Below, piece after piece: positions 1 to 6,926 of a stretch of DNA of 64,000 nucleotides. Origin of the DNA: Nonomuraea spiralis (GTDB taxonomy: Bacteria; Actinomycetota; Actinomycetes; Streptosporangiales; Streptosporangiaceae); contig NZ_BMRC01000006.1 in the NCBI RefSeq assembly GCF_014648435.1, positions 372,001 to 436,000 of the forward strand, given 5' to 3'. Within the stretch, counting starts at the first letter, position 1. Every line of letters starts with the position of its first letter. The translations under genes were made by a program, and so were the position numbers. The notes under the pieces are model-generated. The model did no database searches and was not told the DNA's origin. It saw only the letters and a list, made by a program, of their open reading frames with translations.

Positions 1-1
1 C

Positions 2-127
2 GACCATGAGGCCCGCATCCGGGCTCTCGAACGGAGCCGGTGGCCCCTCCCGTCCCTGGCCGCCGTAGTGTCGATCATCAGCGTGGTCCTGGCCGTCATC
101 TCGTTCATCGCGACCAGAGGAGCCTGA
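2..127 (+). CDS. Phage-type small membrane protein (5' end outside window)
   Basis: The reading frame is open from the window edge to TGA at 125-127 and gives a 41-residue C-terminal piece. It has a charged stretch (DHEARIRALERSRW) followed by one hydrophobic segment (SLAAVVSIISVVLAVISFI) and a short ATRGA tail. Charged helix plus single C-terminal transmembrane helix is the layout of XhlA/haemolysin-type phage lysis accessory proteins. It ends 2 bases before the endolysin start, so it probably belongs to the lysis operon. The N-terminus is missing, so the family call is inference. Confidence 0.5.
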   Translation, partial: DHEARIRALERSRWPLPSLAAVVSIISVVLAVISFIATRGA

Positions 128-129
128 TC

Positions 130-867
130 ATGCCCTGGCTTACCAGGCTCGCCACCATCGCCCGCCGGACCGGCTTCCCCGTCGTCGAGGTCGACGGCTG
201 GAAGACGCGCGGCCACGGCCCGCAGCCGTGCGTGGAGGGCGTCGTCTGCCACCACACCGCCGGCCGGGACGACATGCACATCGTCCGCGACGGACGCCCT
301 GGCCTCGACGGGCCGCTCTCCCAGTTCTGGCTGCGCAGGGACGGCACGATATTCGTGGTGGCGGCGGGCCGCTGCTGGCACAACGCGCCGTCCACGAGCG
401 AGCACCACGACAACAGCTCGTCGATCGGAATCGAGGCTGAGAACAACGGCCGCGAAGCCTGGCCCAGTGTGCAGCTGCTCGCCTACCGCATGCTGTGCGC
501 CGAGCTCTGCCGCGAGTACGAGCTGCCCGCCTCCAGGGTGATGGCGCACCGCGAGGTCAACCGTGGCAAACCGGACCCGCACTCGATCGACATGAGCGCG
601 TTTCGGGCCGACGTCGCCCGGCTGCTCGCCAAGCGCCAGCCTGCTGCGCCGCGGCTGCCGGAGCTCCGGCCGGGCGACCGCTCCGAGCACGTCGTCACGC
701 TGCGGCGGGCGCTCGGCGCCGCCAACCAGACCAGCACGGCGTACACGGCGGAAGACCCCGACCTGATGGCCCTCGTCTCCGCCTTCAAGACCAAGCACCA
801 CCTCGGCCCCGGCCCCGACTGGACCGCCGACTGCTGGACAGCCCTCAACCGATCGGAGAAACCGTGA
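130..867 (+). CDS. Phage endolysin, N-acetylmuramoyl-L-alanine amidase
   Basis: A 245-residue protein that should cleave the amide bond between N-acetylmuramic acid and the peptide stem during host lysis. Residues ~15-165 form an Amidase_2/PGRP domain: CHHTAG near residue 42 gives the first zinc histidine, AHREV supplies a second (H140), and GKPDPH near 149-151 the third ligand. Residues ~178-245 look like a small C-terminal wall-binding domain (LRPGDRSEHVVTLRRAL is reminiscent of PG_binding_1). The ATG at 130 is preferred over the upstream in-frame ATG at 40, which would run through the preceding gene. Its end overlaps the next start (GTGA). Confidence 0.88.
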   Translation: MPWLTRLATIARRTGFPVVEVDGWKTRGHGPQPCVEGVVCHHTAGRDDMHIVRDGRPGLDGPLSQFWLRRDGTIFVVAAGRCWHNAPSTSEHHDNSSSIGIEAENNGREAWPSVQLLAYRMLCAELCREYELPASRVMAHREVNRGKPDPHSIDMSAFRADVARLLAKRQPAAPRLPELRPGDRSEHVVTLRRALGAANQTSTAYTAEDPDLMALVSAFKTKHHLGPGPDWTADCWTALNRSEKP

Positions 868-1244
868 AGAAGCTCATCGTCGGCCTCGTGGCCGGCGTCG
901 CACTGCTGCTCGTCGGCGCCAGCACCGCCGCGGCGGTCGCCGCCTGGACGGAGCCCGCCAAGAGCTACGGCGGCTGCGTCTCCAAGAGCACCGGATACCT
1001 CCGCGTGCTCGAGCGCAACAACCTGGCGAAGAGCGTGAACGGCGGCTGCAAGAGCACAGAGCGGAAGGTCACCTTCTACAGCCGATCGGGCGTCGACGCG
1101 CTCGTCAAGCCGCTGAAGGGCTTCGAGATCAGCCTCGGCGGCGACACGGCCACCTGCAAGCCGAACGGCTCCAACGCGGCCGGCCTGCCCCGGTTCGCCT
1201 GCGTCAAGGTCACCCCCGCCCCGTCTCCCACCCCCACGTCCTGA
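864..1244 (+). CDS. Small secreted protein of the lysis cassette
   Basis: 126 residues from a GTG that overlaps the endolysin stop by 4 bp (GTGA), so translation is likely coupled. Residues 1-30 are a clear signal peptide: VKKL, then a long Ala/Leu/Val core. The mature part is rich in Lys, Gly and Ser with four cysteines (GGCVS, GGCKS, TATCKP, RFACVK), consistent with two disulphides outside the cell, and ends in a Pro/Thr/Ser tail. I do not recognise a family. Position between endolysin and holin-like gene suggests a lysis accessory or a superinfection/host-surface factor. Confidence 0.65.
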   Translation: MKKLIVGLVAGVALLLVGASTAAAVAAWTEPAKSYGGCVSKSTGYLRVLERNNLAKSVNGGCKSTERKVTFYSRSGVDALVKPLKGFEISLGGDTATCKPNGSNAAGLPRFACVKVTPAPSPTPTS

Positions 1245-1253
1245 GGAGGACCC

Positions 1254-1511
1254 GTGCACGGAGAGCCCGTCAGCTACAGCAAGCCGCCCACCGAGACCAA
1301 GGTGAAGTGGGCCGCGTTCGGCACCTTCGTCGGCAGCGTGGCCGCCACCGCGGTCCTCCAGGCCGTCGACGCCGACCACAGCCTCATCGAGGTCCTCCCC
1401 GACTGGCTGGAGGCCGTCACCATCCCGCTGATCCCGACCGCCCTGTCGTGGGTGGCCGGCTGGCGGGCCCGGCACACGGCCCGGCCAGACCTCCCGTCCA
1501 GTCAGCGATAG
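1254..1511 (+). CDS. Holin-like small membrane protein
   Basis: 85 residues from GTG, preceded by GAGGAGG with suitable spacing. Two hydrophobic segments are visible: WAAFGTFVGSVAATAVLQAV (about residues 19-38) and WLEAVTIPLIPTALSWVAGW (about 51-70), with a basic tail (RARHTARPD). Two short helices and a charged C-terminus next to an endolysin fit a class II holin; holins diverge too much for a motif-based proof. It is the last gene of the cassette and is followed directly by a strong terminator. Confidence 0.65.
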   Translation: MHGEPVSYSKPPTETKVKWAAFGTFVGSVAATAVLQAVDADHSLIEVLPDWLEAVTIPLIPTALSWVAGWRARHTARPDLPSSQR

Positions 1512-1524
1512 TTCGACACGAAAC

Positions 1525-1557
1525 GGCCCCCGCTTCCTCATTGAGGAGGCGGGGGCC
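1525..1557 (+). terminator. Rho-independent terminator after the lysis cassette
   Basis: A 16-bp stem, GGCCCCCGCTTCCTCA against TGAGGAGGCGGGGGCC with a single G-T pair and a one-base loop, followed by a T-rich tail (TTTCTTGTTT). It lies 13 bp after the holin-like gene and just before the end of the convergent gene at 1570, so it may serve both. Confidence 0.85.
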
Positions 1558-1569
1558 AGCCTTTCTTGT

Positions 1570-2187
1570 TTACGCTGATCGCTCGTCGAGTTTCTTCCAG
1601 GCTTTTTCTGCAAGCTGCAAATCATGAGGGTGGACTGGATATTCTGGATCATTGCTATAGGTGATGAAGTTTTCCGGGTGGAGGATTCGCCCCCCGTGGA
1701 GAGTAAACTCCAGGAGTTCGGCCCATGTGCTTTTGTGGCCCAACTTAACTTGGACTTGAATCTTGTAATCCATGCGTTGCACTCGGACCTCATCCCAGAG
1801 CATCCAGAACTCCACAAACAGCTGCTGCGCCTTGCGGCCCTCCAGAGAGAACACGGCGGGGAACTCGTGGCCATCAGGCTTTTCCGGCTTCAGTTGAGAG
1901 CGCGTGCTGTGCCAGAAGAGCACGCCGACCAGTGTTCCATCTTCGCCTAACCATCGAATCCGCAAATCCGTCACAACGATGGGTTTGGCCCCAGTGTTGT
2001 AGAACACCAAAGGGAGGCGTAGCTGCAACCTTTCCTTGTTTATGGCCGCCGAAAAGGTGTGTGGCGCGAAGGAGCGTAGGCGACCTTGCCGTACATTCAT
2101 CCACCAGAACGTGCCCACCGTGAAGAACAGGGCGCATGTTGCGATGATCCCGGCTGTAGTGATTTCTAGAGTCGAACCGTTGCTCAT
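1570..2187 (-). CDS. Hypothetical single-pass membrane protein, lower GC (cargo gene)
   Basis: 205 residues from ATG at 2187 (MSNGSTLEITTAG); an upstream in-frame ATG at 2223 is less likely. One N-terminal transmembrane helix (TTAGIIATCALFFTVGTFWW, about residues 9-28) precedes a soluble, probably beta-rich domain with many aromatics (VFYNTGAKPIVVTDLRIRWL, FVEFWMLW). The 'YNTGAKPIVVTDLRI' pattern resembles extracytoplasmic beta-sandwich domains, but I do not recognise the family. Codon use is clearly less G/C-biased than in neighbouring genes, which together with its place between phage and transfer modules suggests recent acquisition as cargo. Confidence 0.7.
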   Translation of the reverse strand: MSNGSTLEITTAGIIATCALFFTVGTFWWMNVRQGRLRSFAPHTFSAAINKERLQLRLPLVFYNTGAKPIVVTDLRIRWLGEDGTLVGVLFWHSTRSQLKPEKPDGHEFPAVFSLEGRKAQQLFVEFWMLWDEVRVQRMDYKIQVQVKLGHKSTWAELLEFTLHGGRILHPENFITYSNDPEYPVHPHDLQLAEKAWKKLDERSA

Positions 2188-2290
2188 GAGCCATGGGACG
2201 CGCAGGGGGGCTGGGAGGTTCACACCTAGTATGTGCTCGATTCTTCTAAGGGAAGAGGGAGAGGGGGCGGCATGGGTAGCCTGAGAGGCG

Positions 2291-2326
2291 TGGCGCCCGG
2301 TGCGTGGGGAAGCGACCCGGGCGCCA
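2291..2326 (-). terminator. Hairpin terminator of the transfer operon
   Basis: Perfect 10-bp inverted repeat, TGGCGCCCGG against CCGGGCGCCA with a 16-base loop, located just beyond the stop of the 59-residue gene on the minus strand. No U-run follows, as is usual for many actinobacterial terminators. Confidence 0.6.
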
Positions 2327-2331
2327 CCCCC

Positions 2332-2511
2332 CTACCGACGCACCTCGCCCTTCCCCCGGCAGCGCCGGCACAGCCCGTACGCCTTGCCGTTCCACCGCGA
2401 CGTCTTCCGGCCCGACCCGACGCACCGAGGGCAGGCCTTCTTCGGATGCCGGTAGTGGTCCCAGACCAGGTAGATGACGAGCAGGGTGAGGGTGATGATG
2501 GCGAGCTCCAT
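2332..2511 (-). CDS. 59-residue membrane-anchored zinc-ribbon protein of AICE type
   Basis: ATG at 2511 preceded by GAAGGAGCC gives 59 residues. An N-terminal hydrophobic helix (ELAIITLTLLVIYLVW, residues 2-17) is followed by two Cys pairs, CPRCVGSG and CRRCRGKG, separated by a basic linker. These are DnaJ-like CxxCxGxG zinc-binding repeats. Small proteins of this build are common beside FtsK-type transfer genes in actinomycete integrative elements (recalled family knowledge, not searched). It is the last gene of the minus-strand transfer module. It probably binds zinc at the membrane; its exact function is unknown to me. Confidence 0.78.
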   Translation of the reverse strand: MELAIITLTLLVIYLVWDHYRHPKKACPRCVGSGRKTSRWNGKAYGLCRRCRGKGEVRR

Positions 2512-2561
2512 GACGGCTCCTTCAAGGCCCGGAGAGAGTCAAGTTGAGGGGCGGTCGGACG

Positions 2562-2639
2562 GGTCTACCGCCCCTACCTCGCAGGTGGGAGCGGGTAGAG
2601 GCGAGGTAGACCCGGCGCGGCCGGTAGAGGCCGGATAGA
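2562..2639. repeat. Cluster of GGTAGA-type repeats, candidate clt transfer locus
   Basis: Six related octamer-like motifs in 78 bp. Direct: GGTAGAGG at 2594, GGTAGACC at 2605, GGTAGAGG at 2623, GGATAGAC at 2633. Inverted: GGTCTACC at 2562 and CCTACCTC at 2573. CGGGTCTACC and GGTAGACCCG form a perfect 10-bp inverted repeat. The cluster sits between the translocase stop and the 59-residue gene. Streptomyces TraB proteins recognise clusters of 8-bp repeats in the clt region near traB, so this is a good candidate for the cis-acting transfer locus (inference). Confidence 0.55.
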
Positions 2640-2645
2640 CCTCGG

Positions 2646-4430
2646 TCAGGCGGCGACGAAGAGCGCTTCGAGGTCGGTCCGCCGGTAGCCGTTGCGGTTG
2701 ACGCCGTCGATCACGACCTGGCCCGGCGTGACCCCGTGCGGCTTCAGGACCTGGGCGACACGGCCGGCCGTCCAGCCCGCACCGAGCGCTTCGATCAGGT
2801 CGGCCGTGTGCATCCGGTCGGCGTCGCCGAACGCGGCCAGGATCTCCTCGACCGGATCCGTCGCGGCTTCCTGCTCGGCGGGCGGGAGAGTTCCGGCTGC
2901 GCGCCGCAGTTCGTACGCGACCGCGGCCAGGTCCTGGAGGTCGGTGCCGGCGTCGTCGAGAAAGTAGCTCCTGATCTTGACCGGGTCGGAGCCGTCGGCG
3001 TCGAGGATGCCGACACCGCGGTGCGAGCGCGGGATCTCGGAGGCGTTGTATCCGGCGCCGGCCGCGCCCTGCCCGAGCACCGCGTTGCTCGCGGTGGTGT
3101 CGGGGCAGCGCATCGCCCACCGCAGCGAGCACACACCCTTCAACGGCCCGGGGATGGCGTCGGTCGTCATCCGCTGCGTCGCCAGCACGAGCAGGATCCC
3201 GGCCGCCGGGCCCCGGGACGCGATGTCCACCATCGCCTCCACGATCTCCGCGCCGTGCGGGGAGGTCACGTAGTAGCGGGTCTCGTCCACCACCGTCAGC
3301 TCGACGTCGACGCCGAACTGGCGGCACAACTCGGGGGTGAGCTTCGTACTGCCGCCGGCCTCGTCGAGCATGTCGAAGACGCGCTCCATCTGTGCCTGCA
3401 TCTTGCGCAGGTGGGCGAGCAGGCCCTGGGCGTTGCGCTTCACCGTCGTGTGAGCGATCTTCCGCCACGGCCGGTGATCCCCGGCCCCCTTCCCGTCGAA
3501 CAGGTGGATCTTCGGGGTGACGGCGAGCGCGGCCGTGCCGATGATGCCGTTCACGGCCGCCGACTTCCCGGCCCGCGGCTCGCCGGCGACGAGCAGGGAG
3601 GCGTCGACCAGGCGGAGCCGTTCGGCCCGGCCGCGGCCGTTCACGCCGGCCGGGACACCCGCCCAGAAGTCCAAGGGTTCGGTGCGGCCGATCAGCGGCG
3701 ACGGGTACAGCTTGAGGAACGGGTCGGACTTGGCCACGAAGATGGCCAGGCGGCCGGCATGCTCAGGCAGCAACTCGAACACGACTTGGCTCTCTCCAAC
3801 GCCGAGCGCGCTGGCGAAGTCGGCCTCCTTCCCCAAGGCGTGGCGGGCACGCTGGCCGGGCGGCAGCTGCAGGATCGTCGACCAGCCGCCATCCTCCGTC
3901 AGCACCGGCGACGCCAACTTCATGCCCTCGACCCGGCCGAGCTTGGCGTCGATCGCCGCCCGCACCACCTGATTCTCTTGCGGCGTGCCGCCCTTCCTGC
4001 CGGGCAGCTTGAACGGGAGCGGCCGGTCCTTCACCCGCCTACGTACTTCGACCGCGGTGCCGACCGCGGCCAGGGCGGCGGCCGCGAGCGCGGGCGCGCG
4101 CGTGTCCCACCAGGCGGTCGCCGCGACCGTCCCGCCCAGGTAGGTGAGGCCGGCCATCCACGCCTGACGGCGCCGCCGAGTCCGCACCCGCTCCCGGAAG
4201 ATCAGGTCGTCGGTCGCCGCGTAGTCGTCGGCCCGGATCCACCGCCACCCGGCCTGTGCCAGCAGCGTGGTCCCAGCGACCGGGGCGGCGGCGCACCTGA
4301 AGGAGAACTTGGCCGTGCGACGCCCGTACTTGCCCTGCCGCAACGTCCGGAGTACACGCCGGGTGCGCGTAGGCCCGGACCAAAAGTCCGGCGGCGTCTG
4401 CGGGCGCTCGAACGTGTCGGCCGCCGTCAT
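2646..4430 (-). CDS. FtsK/SpoIIIE-type DNA translocase, TraB-like transfer protein
   Basis: 594 residues. Residues ~85-125 hold hydrophobic segments (WMAGLTYLGGTVAATAW; APALAAAALAAVGTAV), followed by a RecA-like motor with Walker A GEPRAGKS (283-290), Walker B LTVVDE (378-383) and ATQRMTTDAIPG (FtsK motif region). The C-terminus (MHTADLIEAL...GRVAQVLKPHGV) looks like a winged-helix/gamma-type DNA-recognition domain. Such proteins move double-stranded plasmid DNA between mycelial cells in Streptomyces-type conjugation. The ATG at 4430 overlaps the stop of the upstream membrane protein (ATGA), implying co-translation. The repeat cluster beyond its stop may be its DNA target. Confidence 0.85.
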   Translation of the reverse strand: MTAADTFERPQTPPDFWSGPTRTRRVLRTLRQGKYGRRTAKFSFRCAAAPVAGTTLLAQAGWRWIRADDYAATDDLIFRERVRTRRRRQAWMAGLTYLGGTVAATAWWDTRAPALAAAALAAVGTAVEVRRRVKDRPLPFKLPGRKGGTPQENQVVRAAIDAKLGRVEGMKLASPVLTEDGGWSTILQLPPGQRARHALGKEADFASALGVGESQVVFELLPEHAGRLAIFVAKSDPFLKLYPSPLIGRTEPLDFWAGVPAGVNGRGRAERLRLVDASLLVAGEPRAGKSAAVNGIIGTAALAVTPKIHLFDGKGAGDHRPWRKIAHTTVKRNAQGLLAHLRKMQAQMERVFDMLDEAGGSTKLTPELCRQFGVDVELTVVDETRYYVTSPHGAEIVEAMVDIASRGPAAGILLVLATQRMTTDAIPGPLKGVCSLRWAMRCPDTTASNAVLGQGAAGAGYNASEIPRSHRGVGILDADGSDPVKIRSYFLDDAGTDLQDLAAVAYELRRAAGTLPPAEQEAATDPVEEILAAFGDADRMHTADLIEALGAGWTAGRVAQVLKPHGVTPGQVVIDGVNRNGYRRTDLEALFVAA

Positions 4431-5263
4431 GACGCCACTTCCAGAGGAAGGGTCCGGGTGTCGGCAAGTGCGGTCAGGTGCGCGTGCACCTGCTTGGCCT
4501 TGTCCTGGCCGATCCGCAGTTCCTTCTTCAGCTGCCGCACCGACGGCACCTTCCCCGCAGCGAGCATCACACGGTAGTGCTGACCTGCGGAGGTGCACAG
4601 CGGGTCCATCTCAGGTGCGCCTTCGGGTGCGCGCACCTCGACCCCGGCCGGGATGGGCGGAAGGCCGTCGCCGACGCGGTGCGTCCATGCGATCAGCTCG
4701 GCGACCGCCTGCTCCGCCGCCGGGTCTGGCTCCGGCTCGGCGGCCGGTTCAGGTACGGGCTCGGGTGCGTGCACCTCGTCGGGTGCATGGAGGTCTCTGG
4801 CGATCATGTGGGAGAGGCCGGCGCCCATGCCGAGCACCAGGACGGGGAGTGCGGACACGACGGTGGTCACCTGCCAGGGGGCGTGCTGGATCCCGGCCTG
4901 CTCCAGCAGGTGGTAGGCGACCTGGCCGAGCATGCCGAGCAGCAAGCTCCCGATCGCGGACCACTTCGCGAACCTGCGCGTGCTGGCCGAGATGCGGGGG
5001 GAGCGGTTCAGCCACGCGCCGAGCGCGTAGGCCGCATACGTTTCGACGCCGATTGGCAGGGTGATCGCCGTGTTGATCTCGAAGGTGTCGAGCAGGCCGG
5101 GCAGCGGTTTGACGACGCCGAACCCGGTGCGTTCGCCGAGCCCGACCCAGCCGGACCAGGTGGCGACGCCGGCGGGGAGGGCGAGGAGGATGAGGGGCCA
5201 CCGTGCGGGCGGCTTCGCCTGTAAGGCTGGCGCAGCGGTGGGCGTAATCGTAGGGTCGTGCAT
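4427..5263 (-). CDS. DUF2637/Spd-type membrane protein of the transfer module
   Basis: 278 residues from ATG at 5263 (MHDPTITPT). About four hydrophobic segments lie in the N-terminal 160 residues (PLILLALPAGVATWSGWVGL; ITLPIGVETYAAYALGAW; SAIGSLLLGMLGQVAYHLL; VSALPVLVLGMGAGLSHMI). An acidic Pro/Glu linker (PEPVPEPAAEPEPDP) leads to a C-terminal helix-turn-helix-like domain (GKVPSVRQLKKELRIGQDKA). This layout matches DUF2637 proteins encoded beside tra in AICEs, thought to act in intramycelial spread. It is separated from the upstream small-gene operon by a terminator and couples to the translocase gene. Confidence 0.75.
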   Translation of the reverse strand: MHDPTITPTAAPALQAKPPARWPLILLALPAGVATWSGWVGLGERTGFGVVKPLPGLLDTFEINTAITLPIGVETYAAYALGAWLNRSPRISASTRRFAKWSAIGSLLLGMLGQVAYHLLEQAGIQHAPWQVTTVVSALPVLVLGMGAGLSHMIARDLHAPDEVHAPEPVPEPAAEPEPDPAAEQAVAELIAWTHRVGDGLPPIPAGVEVRAPEGAPEMDPLCTSAGQHYRVMLAAGKVPSVRQLKKELRIGQDKAKQVHAHLTALADTRTLPLEVAS

Positions 5264-5299
5264 GGTTCTGGACTCCAAGGAGAGTTGGTGTCTGGGCTG

Positions 5300-5341
5300 G
5301 AAGAACCCGGCCGGCGTTGGCGCGCTGGCCGGGCCTTCTTC
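5300..5341 (-). terminator. Hairpin between the small-gene operon and the Spd/Tra operon
   Basis: GAAGAA-CCCGGCC pairs with GGCCGGG-(CC)-TTCTTC around a GC-rich loop. On the minus strand it follows the stop of the 104-residue gene by about 20 bp. Confidence 0.6.
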
Positions 5342-5362
5342 GTTTACGGGGGCGGTGCCGCG

Positions 5363-5677
5363 TCAGCGCAGCAGGTGTCGGAGCAGGATGCCGAAGCCTT
5401 GCGTCTGGAAATTCAGTAGGAGCGCATCCTGGTCGGCCTTGTCCGTCTTGGCGGCGATCGCGTCAGGGATGGGCACCTCGCCGGCCTGGTTGAGCTCGTA
5501 GAGGATGACAACCACGGCGTAGGCGTCCATCTCGTTCGCCGGCCGCCATGGTGTGCGAGTGCGGCGAAGTCCGTGCTGGGTCAGCCGCCAATTGCCCTCG
5601 TTGTCGACGTTGATCTGCCACGACCAGCTGTCCATGTCGGGTGCCCAGTCGTCGAGGATGTAGCGGAGGCCAATCAC
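5363..5677 (-). CDS. Hypothetical 104-residue protein of the integrative element
   Basis: GTG start at 5677 with GGAGGG at ideal distance. The sequence is soluble and acidic in the middle (MDSWSWQINVDNEGNW), with a likely helical C-terminus (NEMDAYAVVVILYELNQ; LLLNFQTQGFGILLRHLLR). The start overlaps the upstream stop (GTGA), so it is the last member of a four-gene translationally coupled chain. No family recognised. Such small soluble proteins are typical passengers upstream of spd/tra in actinomycete integrative elements. Confidence 0.65.
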   Translation of the reverse strand: MIGLRYILDDWAPDMDSWSWQINVDNEGNWRLTQHGLRRTRTPWRPANEMDAYAVVVILYELNQAGEVPIPDAIAAKTDKADQDALLLNFQTQGFGILLRHLLR

Positions 5678-5823
5678 GCCGGTCCCTCCGGGTCCGGGAT
5701 GACCTGCTCGACCAGGTGGCCGTCTGTGCGCTTGCGGCAGGCAGTTCCGGTTGCGCTCTCCCAGTCGCCGTCGGCGTTCTCCTCGACGGTGGCCCCGCAT
5801 GCCAGGCAGAACAGGAAGCCCAT
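5674..5823 (-). CDS. 49-residue protein, possible small zinc-binding protein
   Basis: ATG at 5823 overlaps the previous stop by one base (TGATG); its own stop overlaps the next start (GTGA). The sequence begins MGFLFCLACGATVEENADG, with CLAC at residues 6-9 and another cysteine at 29, so a rudimentary zinc site is possible. It then runs through an acidic/basic stretch to PDPEGPA. Too short for family assignment; evidence for coding is the perfect chain of overlaps and a sensible ribosome site (GCAGGAGACC). Confidence 0.55.
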   Translation of the reverse strand: MGFLFCLACGATVEENADGDWESATGTACRKRTDGHLVEQVIPDPEGPA

Positions 5824-5900
5824 CACAGGTCTCCTGCTGCGATCGGCGTGTGGCGCCGCGTGAGCTGCTCGCCGTAGGCGGCGGTCTCTTCCTCGTTCAC
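5823..5900 (-). CDS. 25-residue microprotein in the overlapping chain
   Basis: GTG start at 5900 overlaps the stop of the 69-residue gene (GTGA), and its TGA overlaps the next ATG (TGATG). Sequence VNEEETAAYGEQLTRRHTPI then AAGDL. Both ends fit the chain, but at this size chance cannot be excluded; it could also just be a linker that keeps ribosomes moving between neighbours. Confidence 0.35.
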   Translation of the reverse strand: MNEEETAAYGEQLTRRHTPIAAGDL

Positions 5901-6106
5901 GGCCGCGGCCTCCAGGCGGCGAGGATCCGCAGGATCATCCCGGCGATGACCGCGTGCTCTTCGTCGGCCGCGACCGCGGCCTCGCCGGTCGCGCGGTGAG
6001 TGACGAGCAGCTGGCCGTCGGCGTCGAGCTGGACGTCGCAGGAGGGGATTTGGGGGAGACCGGGAGGGGTTTGGGCGGGGCTGGGCGTGCCCGTAGGCTG
6101 TCGCAT
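5897..6106 (-). CDS. 69-residue hypothetical protein, first gene of the small-gene operon
   Basis: ATG at 6106 follows GGAGGTGCGACCT, a strong ribosome site, which decides the start over an in-frame ATG at 6271. The N-terminus is Pro-rich (MRQPTGTPSPAQTPPGLP); the rest (CDVQLDADGQLLVTHRATG, then EAAVAADEEHAVIAGMILRI) is compact and acidic, ending in LAAWRPRP. Divergent from the GntR gene at 6281, so the 175-bp gap between them probably holds both promoters and the regulator's operator. Confidence 0.62.
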   Translation of the reverse strand: MRQPTGTPSPAQTPPGLPQIPSCDVQLDADGQLLVTHRATGEAAVAADEEHAVIAGMILRILAAWRPRP

Positions 6107-6205
6107 AGGTCGCACCTCCAGTGTGCGATCAGGGCCCGAGCCTGGCGCGCGAACGCCGTAGGCCGGGCCCGACTCATGAGTGGCCCTGCACCGCAAGGCT
6201 AGACC

Positions 6206-6282
6206 AAACGTTTCCCAACGTCTGCCCCTGAAGGCAAACGTGGGCGGCTGATGGACCATCTTGGGGGACATCTACGGTCCAT
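6206..6282. promoter_or_regulatory. Divergent promoter/operator region of the integrative element
   Basis: Between the 69-residue gene (minus) and the first GntR gene (plus). It contains an AAACGTTT palindrome at 6206 followed by two more AACGT motifs, TGCCCCTGAAGGCA with inverted ends, and a 7-bp inverted repeat ATGGACC (6251) / GGTCCAT (6276) whose right arm covers the GntR start codon. KorSA-type GntR repressors of AICEs autoregulate from such sites. Assignment is inference. Confidence 0.45.
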
Positions 6283-6538
6283 GGCCATGACGATCGACCA
6301 CGACGGGCCGACACCTCTGTACGTCCAGCTCGCGAACCTTCTGCGAGCTCAGATCGAGGACGGCACTCTCCCGCCGAACAGGCCGATCCCGACGGAGCAG
6401 CGGTTGATGCACGATCACGAGCTGGGCCGCGACACGGTACGCAGCGCGGTCAAGATTCTGCGCGACGAGGGGTTGCTCATGGCGGTCCGTGGACGCGGCA
6501 CGTTCGTCGTTGACCGGAAGGCCGGCGGCGACATCTGA
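6281..6538 (+). CDS. GntR-family repressor, DNA-binding domain only (KorSA-like)
   Basis: 85 residues from ATG 6281 (a second in-frame ATG lies two codons on). Almost the whole protein is a GntR winged helix: TPLYVQLANLLRAQIEDGTL, then PTEQRLMHDHELGRDTVRSA and GLLMAVRGRGTFVV. There is no effector-binding domain. In pSAM2-type elements a GntR protein (KorSA) represses transfer and the activator of replication; this gene's divergence from the small-gene operon supports such a role. Confidence 0.78.
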   Translation: MAMTIDHDGPTPLYVQLANLLRAQIEDGTLPPNRPIPTEQRLMHDHELGRDTVRSAVKILRDEGLLMAVRGRGTFVVDRKAGGDI

Positions 6539-6604
6539 GGGATGGTGGGACCGGTCGTGTGACGCCGACCCGGCCCCACCATGCGCTTTGGTCTACCCCG
6601 GTCT

Positions 6605-6616
6605 ATAGGTACCTAT
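6605..6616. promoter_or_regulatory. 12-bp palindrome upstream of the second GntR gene
   Basis: ATAGGTACCTAT is a perfect palindrome about 70 bp before the second GntR gene. Just before it, GGTCTACC (6590) and GGTCTATA (6600) repeat the motif seen in the repeat cluster near the translocase gene. Candidate operator for one of the two GntR proteins. Confidence 0.4.
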
Positions 6617-6685
6617 GCGCCCGTGTGCGCCCGCGTGCGGCCTCTTGCGTACGGGGGTGCTGGCGTGAGCCCCTACGCTCTCGTC

Positions 6686-6925
6686 ATGATCATGTGGCGG
6701 GACGATTTGCCCAGGTGGGAGCAGATCGTGAGGGTTATCGGGCAGCGTGTCGAGTCCGGCCTCTACCCTCCCGGGCGCCGCATAACCGAACGCGATCTGA
6801 TCGAGGAGTTCGGGGTCGCGAAGGTGACGGTTCGCAAGGCGATGGCCGGTCTCCGCGATCGGGGATACGTGTACACGAGGCCGAACCTGGGTTCGTTCGT
6901 GGGCCCGGATCCGGACGCCGACTAA
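6686..6925 (+). CDS. Second short GntR-family regulator
   Basis: 79 residues from ATG 6686 (a GTG at 6665 with an upstream G-rich stretch is an alternative). The winged helix covers nearly all: DLPRWEQIVRVIGQRVESGL, YPPGRRITERDLIEEFGVAK, VTVRKAMAGLRDRGYVYTRP. Like its neighbour it lacks an effector domain. Two GntR proteins in tandem could give a layered switch between maintenance and transfer. A small terminator follows the stop. Confidence 0.7.
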   Translation: MIMWRDDLPRWEQIVRVIGQRVESGLYPPGRRITERDLIEEFGVAKVTVRKAMAGLRDRGYVYTRPNLGSFVGPDPDAD

Positions 6926-6926
6926 G

